DNA of 64,000 nt, from the NCBI GenBank assembly GCA_037447655.1, contig JBBHKE010000099.1, positions 116,630 to 180,629 on the forward strand, read 5' to 3'. Under the pieces are notes generated by a model. The model did not search any database. It saw only the letters and a program-made list of their open reading frames with translations, and was not told the origin of the DNA. Below, one piece after another: positions 21,485 through 31,273 of the stretch (within the stretch, counting starts at the first letter, position 1; every line of letters starts with the position of its first letter). Origin of the DNA: Zygnema cylindricum (lineage: Eukaryota > Streptophyta > Zygnematophyceae > Zygnematales > Zygnemataceae). The position numbers and the translations under genes are program-made.

Positions 21485-23092
21485 TTGACCACATCCGATC
21501 CGGATGCGGATCCTAGATCGTCGTCAGTGCGGTCTGGTCTGAAATCTACGTCATCATTGTCCTCGATGTCATCTAGGTCATACTTAGAGGGGACTGAAGA
21601 AGACTTTTCAGAGGAAACCTTTCCACCTTCTCACACTCGGAGGTTCCCTGCCAGCCCAGCTTTGTTACAATTGGCGCATCCTCTTTTTTACGACATGGCT
21701 TCCTCTTCAGAGGGATCCATGGGTAAGATGCAATTCTGATTTTTCGGATTAAAGGACACCATGTCTTTATCGCGTTTCCGGATGTTATATTACACAAAAA
21801 TGAGGGATCTAGCCTTTAGATATCATGATATGTTTGACTTTCGTGTCACCATTTCCCTTCTTCGTCGATACCACCGTGGTACGCCCCTCACTCTCTAAAC
21901 TCGCAAGTAGAAGGATGTTCTTGCGATGACAAAGTTTGTGGCCTCCTTTGCAGGGTTACCAGAAGTCCTCGGCCAGGTGGATATCCCATATCAGGCTGCG
22001 AGACTCCCATATCAGGCTGCGAGACTGGCTATATTAGATACTAGCGGGGACGAGTTGTATCTGGCTATCCCCAAGGTTCCTTGTCAGCATGCAGTGGCTG
22101 CCCGAGCGGCGGTTCCAATTAGAGCCGAGGGAACCACTCCTTTACGTGACCCTGCCTCAGTCATGTTTGACATCCTTCAAGAGGAGTACCGGATGCAAAA
22201 TCTGGATCAGATCAAAGAGTTGATGAACTTCGAGCGTAGGCCAGGTGAAACTGCTCCTGCTTTGCGAGCTCAGATGGAAACCGTGTGAGAAGCATTACGT
22301 GACCTCATGTCCGATACGGAGGCTGTCCAAAAACTTTTGGGACGGTTTCAAGGTCCATCAAAGAGGTTTGTCCAAAACCACCTCAACCACATGCATGGAC
22401 TGAAATTCACCTTTGAGCAAGCGGCTCAATACGCGGTAGAGTATGAGATGCAGACATCCTAGTGCGACGCCCATGAGCAGTCTAAACCTCCTCACAGGGA
22501 ACCGGCTAAACTATCTCCTCCTCCACCTAAAATCCCATGGCCTCCTAATAGGCCCCAGAAGAGGCCAGCCATGGGAACTCCACCCATTAGTCTCGGAAAC
22601 CGAATGTGTTTCCGATGTGGAAAAATCGGGCACGATGCCCGCATGTGTTCTGACAAGGCGGCCACTTGCACTCATTGCCACCAAAAGGGACATTATGTCC
22701 ATCGCTGCCACATCAAAGACTTTGATTTCACTAATCAAAATCAGATAAAGAACGACAGAATTCTGACCCGTTCTACGAAACCAGTCACTTCGTCTAAGGA
22801 GACCGAGAAGGAGGAAGCTCCTCCTAAGATCTCTCGTAGAGAGAGACAAAAGGCCAAGCTTCAAGCCTCAATGGCGGCCATGATGAAAGAGCAATTTGTA
22901 GCTTTCATGGCGGAAATGAAACCCCATTTTACAGGGATTGCTAGGACCGTTGTCGACATGTCGTCGTTGGCCTGGCGAACCCTTCGGAATTACACTGTCC
23001 AACAACGGGTGGCCACATTTGAAAATGGCTCAACATACAATAACCTAGTGGGCCCATATTGGATGGCAGTATTCATGAGGCTTATCGGGTGA
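21485..23092 (+). pseudogene. Retrotransposon gag with two zinc knuckles (element D)
   Basis: Plus-strand pieces (21485-21739, 21926-22288, 22571-23092) read as one gag broken by stops and small frameshifts. The N-terminus is Ser-rich, the capsid-like part is alpha-helical (ILQEEYRMQNLDQIKELMNF; LGRFQGPSKRFVQNHLNHMH), and two CCHC knuckles follow: CFRCGKIGHDARMC and CTHCHQKGHYVHRC, then a basic Lys/Glu-rich tail. A 21-bp tandem duplication at about 21986-22030 repeats LPYQAAR. Two knuckles and the protease that follows suggest a Ty3/gypsy-like gag. Frame breaks include a TGA near 22286 and a TAG near 22460. Confidence 0.75.
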
Positions 23093-23640
23093 AGGAGCGC
23101 TTAAGTATTCTTTCAACGATGTTGGAGGATGTACCGAAAGCCCTTCCCCTCGTTGATGAGGTTGTAGCAACAACCGCTTTGAGGTCTTTGCAACATAACC
23201 GCAGTCTTTCAGTGGTCTAGCTGGTTACAGCGGATGATCGCCGTAACATAGATCCCCATATCACTTTCCTTGATAATTCTCGGGGATCATTTTCTGTTAA
23301 CGACAGTGTCCACCCCTCGCTTCCCCTCATGGACACTAAGGCCAAACCCGTGATCCTCGGATCCCAATTTGCCCTCAAGCTTGGTCTGACAGCAGACAAG
23401 CTTCAAGCTAATGCCACCCGACTTCTCACTTCGGTTAGGACTACGGAACCGGAATCACAAAGGACCCGCTCATTTTTCAAACACGAACCGAAAATGAGTC
23501 CGTTTAAATTTCTGTTCATGCATTAGTCACTAAATGCAGCGATTACGAATTTTTAGTTGGCTAGGATGTTATATTCCGAGTCGGTGGTGGTGTGGATATC
23601 CCCGACCATACATTTTTTTATCGACCAACACACTTTCCAG
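23093..23640 (+). pseudogene. Retropepsin-like protease and linker of element D
   Basis: The frame continues from gag with the fold expected of a retroviral-type protease: SVHPSLPLMDTKAKPVILGS. The active-site triplet is DTK where DTG or DSG is expected, so the site looks mutated. Downstream, CSDYEFLV then FRVGGGVDIPDHTFFY resembles the C-terminal strand and the link to the next domain. Stops occur near 23218 and 23524. Confidence 0.55.
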
Positions 23641-24497
23641 AGCGCAAAATATGTCTCCCTCTCATTTCAAGCCGCCGACCTTTGACCACCATTGCCTATT
23701 CGGCTTGGGCTGTTCCCGCTTTTTACAAAAACTCCGTTGGGGAGGAGATTTTCCACTCATTGTCGGTAGAAGAAATCTTGCCAGATATTTCTCCCTTACT
23801 CGAGCTCATTGCGAATCCCGACTTTCTTATCAATTCTCACACATTTGACAATATGTGAAGTCCACATTATCTATTCCATTAACAACTATCCCTCCTATAC
23901 CTATAGTTGCAACTGATCCTTTAGGTTTCCTTCCTATCAGATGGAAGCCCGTACAGCTGAGTCCAAATACGGACAGGGTCGTTATTTTAGAATTATTCGC
24001 CGGGATCGAAACATCATTATTGTCATGTTTACGGAATGGTCTCCTCATCAGTCACTACTATACATTAGATATTGATGCATTAATAAGAAAAACACAATTG
24101 CACCACTCTAATCTCTTGCATTCACAGTATCCACAGTTATTTCCAAAGTCAACCTTTTTACACATGCACAGTAGACTTCTACAAGACATCCGCATCCATA
24201 GTAATGATCATATACGGGATGTCGAACCGATAGACCTTCTTTTTGGGGGGTGGGAGTGTCTAGGGATGTCTCGGGCCGTCAAAGGTCTTGGTTTGGTGGA
24301 TCCCCGTACCAAATTGTTTTTTGAGCTTTTGAGGGTTCTTCATTTTCTTCAAACCATGGCTAAGCGTGTCGGATACATTTAAGAGAACGTCGCCGCTTAT
24401 AATAAACCTCGGCCTACAGTTATGGTTGACTATAAGCGCATAGAACACCTTATCAGACAACCTCTAGTAATTGATGCCACTCGGCATGGGTCCCTGG
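23641..24497 (+). pseudogene. C5 cytosine DNA methyltransferase domain carried by retrotransposon D
   Basis: The open frame at 23855-24382 has methyltransferase signatures in order: motif I VVILELFAGIETSLL (S-adenosylmethionine loop, residues ~42-56), motif II acidic LDID (71-74), DLLFGGWECLGMSRA (residues 127-141) with the catalytic-loop Cys at codon 24257-24259, GLGLVDPR, and, after one in-frame TAA (24380-24382), motif VI ENV. The standard PCQ is ECL here; Cys is kept but Pro and Gln are lost. DATRHGSL at the end resembles the start of motif VIII, where the family B LTR breaks in at 24498. The target-recognition domain and motifs IX-X are absent. It follows gag and protease on the same strand, so it belongs to the element. 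This copy is inactive. Confidence 0.8.
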
Positions 24498-25562
24498 TGA
24501 AACTATGAGACCTCCATAAGTCCTCTGAGTGGATAGCTTCTTAGAAGCCTTTAGGAAAACCTTGACCCCTTTGTGTTTCAGCAAGAATAACTGCCACCCT
24601 GGCAAACAAAAACTTTGACCACCTTCACCTATGTGAAGGCAAGACTCCTTTGAGTCGATAGCATAAAGAATCTCTGAATTTGCTCCCCTTAGCAGTAAGT
24701 TATGGAGGGTCAAAGTTGACCTTTTGTACAAAAGGTCTTTGGGAGAGAGGGTCCTATCTACCAATTTTTTCTAAGTCATATCTCTCTCACAAACTTTATC
24801 TACTGATGTACGAAACCTATCATACTACACTTCCGTACACAAAAGTACAACTGCCAATGTACTTTCTTAACGGAAATTGTACGACATGGCCTAAAGTCGA
24901 CACATGTCATATCCGAGTTCGGTCCTGTAATCCTCGGGAATGCCGCGATCAAACGTAATTTTGCCACGTGTCATCTGATGTGGCGATGACCACAAATCGC
25001 GGAGATTGTCTTTCGCGATATTGGCTTTCTTCCCGGCCGTCTGATTGTATGCAGATTTCAATCGTAGCCGTCATAAACACATGCGCGGTATTTGTTTCGT
25101 TGAAGAAACAAATGCACAGTACTAGTTTCTTATACATACCGTAATCCGTACTTATATATAACTGGATCTATGTATCTTTTAGACAGTTGCAGTTAAATAA
25201 ATTATCCTACGTAATAAAATTTAAATAAATATTAAACCCTATATCATGTATCATCATTCTTAAACTTAACGGTGAGGACTACCGGCTTTCGACTAGCTAA
25301 CATTCCGCAAGTGCCAGGATCAAATCCCTGTTCCGACATATACCCTTTTAGTAAATAAATTTATCGGTAGATAAACTAATCTATTTCCCGTAAACCTCTG
25401 GATAGCCTTAGCAGCCATGGTTCTAGCTTCCACTCCAACTTCCCAGTGACTGCGACAAGTGTGGGAGTTGGAGAGATAAGTTAGAGAAAGAATGCCTCTG
25501 CTTCTTTCTGTATTTTTATTTAGACATAGAAAATACTTAAAATAGAACCATCAATTTCTACA
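24498..25562 (-). mobile_element. 3' LTR of copia B, second copy
   Basis: 1,065 bp. On the minus strand it starts TGTAGAAATTGATGG at 25562 after the polypurine tract AAGGGGAG (25563-25570) and ends ...GTTTCA at 24498. It inserts into the methyltransferase domain of element D. Homologous to 16504-17536 but clearly diverged from it, so the two LTRs are not from one recent insertion. Confidence 0.88.
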
Positions 25563-25570
25563 CTCCCCTT

Positions 25571-26925
25571 ATCTTCTAGTCAATCTTTAATTTTAGACCA
25601 CACTTCTCCCTACAAAAAAATAGCTTAGGGGAAGACACAGGTTTGGTCATCCTATCTGCTACCATCTCGCTATATGGTCGGTGCTCTAAACTAATTATTT
25701 TGTTTTCTACTTTCTCTCTAACAAAGCAGAGTCTAATGTCCATGTGTTTGGCTTAAAAATGATGTTTATGATTGATAGAAATAGCAATTTCTGCCTGATT
25801 ATCAAAAAAAAGATTATGCACACCACTCTTAAGGTGACCAAGCTCATCAAGCAAAGACTTGACCCACATCAATTCTTTTACAGCAGAGCAAGAGGCCATA
25901 TACTCAGCCTCCATGGTAGACTGGGCAATAACCTTTTGTTGTTTGCTACTCCAACAGCAAGCCCCATCACCCACATATAATACATATCCAGAAGTAAATC
26001 TCCTCATCGGAGCATCACCATAACTAGCATCACTCCAAGTGGTGATGTCAGTATTCTTCCTACCCAAATGCAACCATAGATCCCTAGTTCCTATCAAATA
26101 TCTAAAGACTCTCTTAGCTGCCTCCCAATCCGTCTTAGTGGGAGCATTTAGACTTCTACTCAGCACTCTTACAGCTGCAGCTAAATCTGGCCAGGTACAC
26201 TTCATAAAATAGATGAGACTTCCCACAACTTGCCTATAAGGAATAGTCTGCATGAACTTTTGTTCTTCAAGAGATAATTTCTCGTCTAGGATTATGAATC
26301 CTTCTTCCTCACTCTTCTCACTTCCCTTCTTTAACTCCATTAGAGTTGTATCACTATTAGCTTTATCCATCTGAAATTTTTCAAGCATGTTCCCTATTGC
26401 TTCCTTTTGAGTCAATCTTATAATTTTCCTTTTCCTGTCTCTCTCTACTTGAATTCCCAAAATATATCTTGCTTCTCCCATATCCTTCATTTCAAATCTC
26501 CCCTTAAGATCGGTTTTCAGTTTATTAATTTTTTCCATTGATTTACTTAAAACAAGCAAATCATCAACATAAATTGCAATAAATATAACACCTTCCTCAT
26601 CTTCAAAAACATAGATTGAGTGATCTGAGTTGATCCGGATATTTCCAAGACCGGTAAAAAACTCATCAAGCTTCTATACCAGTGTCGAGACGCGTGTTTC
26701 AAACCATAAAGAGATTTAATGATCCGGCATACCTTACTCTCCTCTCCTTCTTCCACAAATCCTTCGGGTTGTTGTATGAAGATCTCCTCTTCCGATTCTC
26801 CATGCAAAAAGGCTGTCTTGATGTCCATCTATTGCACCTGCATGTCTTCCGCTGCAGCCAGACTAAGATGTATGCAGACGGAGGGAAATCTGACCACCAG
26901 GGCAAAGGTTTCCTCGTAGTCAATT
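25571..26925 (-). pseudogene. Copia B second copy: RT and RNase H half
   Basis: Reading leftwards: RT from IDYEETFALVVRF (about 26900) through MDIKTAFLHGE, SLYGLKHASRHWY and the catalytic IYVDD (near 26565), then YRQVVGSLIYF, KCTWPDLAAAVRVLSRSL, RNase H WSDASYGDAPMRR, IAQSTMEAEYMA, FFDNQAEIAIS and a tail with AKHMDIRLCFVREKV and RMTKPVSSPK near 25580-25750. One frameshift lies near 26672 (between RHWY and the expected RLDEFL), and a stop in the RNase H tail closes the 25753-26559 frame. The 5' half is missing and joins family A at about 26926. Confidence 0.88.
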
Positions 26926-27616
26926 CGGTCGATTGTTGGAAAATTAATGTATGCTATGCTTGGTACACGGCCGGATATATGTATTGTCGTTTGTCTTTTG
27001 TCTCAATTTTCGCATTGTGCCACTCAAACTCATCTCCAAGCCGCCAAGCGTGTCCTTCGATACCTCCAAGGAACAAAACATCTTCACCTCACCTTTTCCC
27101 ATACTTCTCCTCCTTCGCACTCCTCCCCATTCTTTTACTCCGGACACTTCGATTATTGGATTCTGCGATGCGGATTGGGGAAATCAACTCGACGATCGTC
27201 GATCTATTTCCGGTGTATGTTTTTCTCTTGGTGGTGGTCTTGTCTCTTGGTCATCCCGCAAACAAAAAACTGTTGCTCTTTCCTCAACGGAGGCGGAACA
27301 TATGGCCGGCACTACCGCCACGATATCGGCTATTTGGTTCCGACGCCTTCTTTCTGATCTCTCTTTTCCTCCATCTTCTCCCACTCCTATTTTTTGTGAC
27401 TCTCAAGGGGCATTGGCTCTTATGAAAAATCCTATCCATCATACACGCACCAAACATATTGATATAAACTTTCATTTTACGCGTGATAAAATTCTTGATG
27501 GTACCGTTTCCTTCTCTCATTGTGCATCCGGCTCTCAACTTGCCGATTTTCTCACCAAACCTCTCCCTCGTCCTTTATTTTATCATCACATGTACTATGC
27601 CGGTCTTCCTGACTAA
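26926..27616 (+). pseudogene. Copia family A pol end (RT end and RNase H)
   Basis: From GKLMYAMLGTRPDICIVV, through SNHCATQTHLQAAKRV-like RT connection, DADWGNQLDDRRS, SWSSRKQKTVALSSTEAEHMA, FCDSQGALALMKNP, TKHIDINFHFTRDK to LADFLTKPLPRPLFYHH and a natural stop at 27614-27616. The frame 26951-27616 is open (221 residues), so the sequence is young compared with the 915-1780 copy. The 5' part of the element is missing; the junction with reverse-strand family B falls within TCGGTCGATTGTTGG (26927-26941), which fits both families. Confidence 0.85.
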
Positions 27617-27638
27617 CCATGCTTTAATCGAGGGGGGG

Positions 27639-28108
27639 TGTTGAAATACAATTAAAGCATTCTACACTACTTGTTGTTTCCTACACTTTTTAGAGTTCTA
27701 TTTGCTACGCTATAAGTCTTGTACTTCGGTTTAGCATTCTGTACTTTATTTAGTGGAATGTACATACCTTTATTAGAATTAATGATTCTTGCGTAGGAAT
27801 CTCTTTTAGTCTTAGATTCCTTTTACCATAACTAGATGTACCTTCCTAAGTTACGCTCTAGGCTAGATGTACCTTTTAGAGTTTTTTTGCGGCTACTCCT
27901 CACCTCGTCTTACTATAAGACTCTCTTTTGTCATCGTGAATATCAATCGAAATCAAAGACACTTGAACGACAAACCTCTCACTTGTTCCCTGTTTGTCGT
28001 TACTTTTTCTTCTCTGTCTTATTTATCTTAGTGTTTTCCTTGTTTTGGCGTTTCTAGATACTTTCGACACTTTAATCTTTTTAGCCTTTTATGGCATCAC
28101 ATTCAATA
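27639..28108 (+). mobile_element. LTR of copia A (middle)
   Basis: 470 bp, preceded by polypurine tract CGAGGGGGGG. It starts TGTTGAAATAC and ends TTCAATA. It is the 3' LTR of the pol piece to its left and the 5' LTR of the deleted element to its right. I see about eight differences from 29586-30055, so the two LTRs are roughly 98% identical by eye. Confidence 0.92.
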
Positions 28109-29558
28109 GGTTATGGGCCTAGCCCTTCGTCTGTCTCAAACTCTGTGCCAAAATTTCACGGCGAAAATTTTTATGACTGGAAGTTTCAAATCCAGCATTT
28201 GTTTTCTTTCGAAAAAAATTGAGGACACATTAATGGCACTGTCAAGTTGCCTGTCCTTCCTGAAGCCAGTGACGCCACCTTTGCTACCACTCAGACAGCT
28301 GTCGCTTCATGGATTGAAAAAGATTCTGTCACGTTGTCTCACCTTGTCCTTTCTTTGGACGGCCATATTGCAAATCGGATTCGCGAAGCGACGTCTTCTC
28401 ATGAGGCGTGGCAGATTTTGTGTCGCGCCTACGAAACTGACACTTGGCCACATCGATTGGCCCTACGTCGACAGTTCAACAGCGCGCAAAAAGATAAATC
28501 TGAATCTATGCTTGTTTTTATTCAAAGAGTTGAATCATTGGCTGGACGACTTAAATGCATTAATTACAAAATCACGCATGAGGATCTCATAAGTGTCATT
28601 TTGGGTGGATTACCTCTCTCTTTTAACTCTTTTGCAAGTACGGTCAGTACTGATACGTCGACTGTCACTTTGGAAGATCTCACTAATCGGTTATTACACG
28701 AAGAGACGCGTTTAAATCTTAACAACCCTGTCGTTTCTAATGATGGTTCGGCGCTTTTTGTCTCTTCTCCCAAGAAACCTCCAATGATTGCAGGATCTCA
28801 ATTTTTTTGCAAGTACTGCAAAGAGCGTGACCAGGTCATCGACGCGTGCCCTGCATTGGCTAGGAAACGCGAAAAAGACCGTACGGCTGGGGGACCACGA
28901 GGACTTTCTACACCAAATCCAAATCCAAAGTCCTTGTCGTATCCCCACGCCTATCCACCGCCACCTGGTCATGCGGCGCACGCGGCGATCGACTTCAATT
29001 TGCCGTATGGCCCACCGCCACCGTGGTATACGACTCCTCCTTTTTACTATCCTCCTTCAAATCCGCCGGCTTCACCAGATGTTTTTCCCATGTCCACCCA
29101 AAATATTGGGTCTGCGTCACCTGCAATTGTACCTGTCCCAAATGTACCTCCCCCACTTCCCTCCGTGGACTATGGGTACGCATTTTCGCAATCAGGTAAT
29201 CCTTCTGATTGGCTAATTGACTCAGGCGCTTCTCATCACATGTGTTGTCAGCGTGATATAATGCTTAATATGGTTCCCCTTTCCATCCCTCTACGTATTT
29301 ATTTGGGTAATAATATGATTCTAACCTCCACTCTCGTTGGACAGGTGCATATTAAATCCGGTTCGCACGCCTCTCGTCCAATCATATTGGACAAAGTTTA
29401 TTTCGTACCTGACCTCAAAAAGATTCTTCATGGTACCGTTTCCTTCTCTCATTGTGCATCCGGCTCTCAAACTTGCCGATTTTCTCACCAAACCTCTCCC
29501 TCGTCCTTTATTTTATCATCACCTGTACTATGCCGGTGTACTATGCCGGTCTTCCTGA
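28091..29558 (+). pseudogene. Copia A internally deleted gag-protease
   Basis: Gag starts at ATG 28091, 18 nt before the LTR end: SVPKFHGENFYDWKFQIQHL is the conserved gag opening. A TGA at about 28219 replaces the Trp of ..WGHINGTVKLP; after it the frame is open to 29600. Gag helices (HEAWQILCRAYE, MLVFIQRVESLAGRL, GLPLSFNSFAS), a degenerate zinc-knuckle-like CKYCKERDQVIDAC, a Pro-rich stretch, then protease DWLIDSGASHHMC. At about 29425 the sequence jumps from the protease end (DLKKIL) to the last ~140 bp of pol (HGTVSFSHCASGSQ...). Integrase, RT and most of RNase H are deleted, probably through the short shared ATTCTT(G/C)ATGG. A non-autonomous derivative. Confidence 0.85.
28109..28122 (+). 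promoter_or_regulatory. Primer-binding site of copia A (half-tRNA-Met type)
   Basis: GGTTATGGGCCTAG immediately after the LTR is complementary to the anticodon-arm region of initiator tRNA-Met, the same type as in family B. It is translated as GYGP inside gag (residues 7-10). Confidence 0.75.
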
Positions 29559-29585
29559 CTAACCATGCTTTAATCGAGGGGGGGG

Positions 29586-30055
29586 TGTTGAAATACAATT
29601 AAAGCATTCTACACTACTTGTTGTTTCCTACACTTTTTAGAGTTCTATTTGCTACGCTATAAGTCTTGTACTTCGGTTTAGCATTCTGTACTTTGTTTAG
29701 TGGAATGTACATACCTTTATTAGAATTAATGATTCTTGCGTAGGAATCTCTTTTAGTCTTAGATTCCTTTTACCATAACTAGATGTACCTTCCTAAGTTA
29801 CGCTCTAGGCTATATGTACCTTTTAGAGCCTTTTTGCGGCTACTCCTCACCTCGTCTTACTATAAGACTCTCTTGTGTCATCGTGAATATTAATCGAAAT
29901 CAAAGACACTTGAACGACAAACCTCTCACTTGTTCCCTGTTTGTCGTTACTTTTTCTTCTTTGTCTTATTTATCTTAGTGTTTTCCTTGTTTTGGCTTTT
30001 CTAGATACTTTCGACACTTTAATCTTTTTAGCCTTTTATGGCATCACATTCAATA
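29586..30055 (+). mobile_element. 3' LTR of copia A
   Basis: 470 bp, TGTTGAAATAC to TTCAATA, following the CGAGGGGGGGG tract. It is immediately followed by a GAGGGA microsatellite. Confidence 0.92.
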
Positions 30056-30924
30056 GAGGGAGAGGGAGAGGGAGAGGGAGAGGGAGAGGAAGAGAGATAG
30101 GAGAGAGAGAGGTAGAGGATTGAGAGGGGGAGAGGGAGAGTAAGGGGAGAGGGAGGAGAGAGGGAGAGGGAGAGGGAAAGGGGTGAGAGGAGGGAGAGGG
30201 AGAGAGAGGGTGTGTGTTTCTTTTTCCCCAAACCAATGTCTCCCCAAAAAATTTGAAATTAAAAAAATAAAAAAAACCAACAGTGAACTATTTTCATTTT
30301 TTTTTCTTGTGATAAAAAAAAATCGAAAATAAATAATTGTATCCAATTGTGAATTATAATTCAATTTTTTTTTAATGGTTTTTTTTTTATTTTAGAAAAA
30401 AAAAAAATCTTAAAAAAAAATGTTTCTAGGGGAAATTTTTTACCTGTTTTGTCCTTTTCCCAATAATCCATGGAGTTCCCCGACAGGAAGGAGGGAGAAA
30501 AGATAGGAGAGGTAGGGGAGGGGGGAGCTGGAGGAGAGGGGAGAGAGGAAGAGTAGAGAGGAGAGGGAGGGGAGGGGGGAGAGGGAAAAAAGAGAGGAAA
30601 TGGAGGAGTTGGGGGACATGGATAGAAGAAAAGAGAGGGAGGAGATGGGAGAGAGGGAGAAATGAGAGGAGAGGGAGGTGAGGAGGGAGAGGGAGGAGAG
30701 AAGGGAGAGGTAGGAAAGGAGGGAGAGTATATCAATGAAGGTGAGGGAGGATAGGGAAGGAAGGAAGGAGAGGGAGGATATGGGAGAAAGGGAGGCGTAA
30801 GAGGAGTGGGCGGAAAGTAAGGAGAGGGAGGAAAGGGAGGAAATGAAGGAGGGGGTGGAAAGGGGGAGGGAGGAAGAGAATTGCAGAATCCATCATTCGA
30901 AATTTCTCCACTGCAAAGAGAGAT

Positions 30925-30959
<35 letters not shown>

Positions 30960-31090
30960 AGGAGAGAGAGGTAACAAGAAATAGAGTTAAGAGATTGGAG
31001 GGAAGAAAAAGGGGTGCGGACGGGAGGGGAGGATAGAGGGTGGGAAACGATGGGAAGGGGAGGGGAGAGAATAGAATTGGAGGATAAGGA
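30056..31090 (+). repeat. Polypurine region (GAGGGA-type simple repeats)
   Basis: About 1 kb in which the plus strand is mostly G and A, with runs of (GAGGGA)n, (GA)n at about 30926-30955 and GGAGAGG variants; poly-A/T interruptions at 30240-30425. Pro/Ser/Leu-rich open frames on the minus strand are artefacts of the repeat. Confidence 0.9.
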
Positions 31091-31240
31091 TTTCTTTTGG
31101 AAGCAAATTATGTTCGAGACATTGTTTAAAGATTACAATTTCGGTCCTCCCATTTTTCTATTTTTTTCCATTTTGGCTCTTTAAATGCCATTTTTTGGAA
31201 TTTCCATTTTTTTTTTTTAAAGGTTTATTTCTCCTTTATA

Positions 31241-31273
<33 letters not shown>

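Noticed and set aside
13557-26925. Copia B pieces at 13.5-17.5 and 24.5-26.9 kb as one element split by an insertion
   Set aside because: Both read on the minus strand, but the 3' half lies to the right of the 5' half, the reverse of what one split element would give, and their LTRs are clearly diverged. They are two truncated copies.
30361-30977. Pro/Ser-rich minus-strand open frames of 81-124 aa
   Set aside because: Simple-repeat artefacts of the polypurine block; no complex sequence or splice context.
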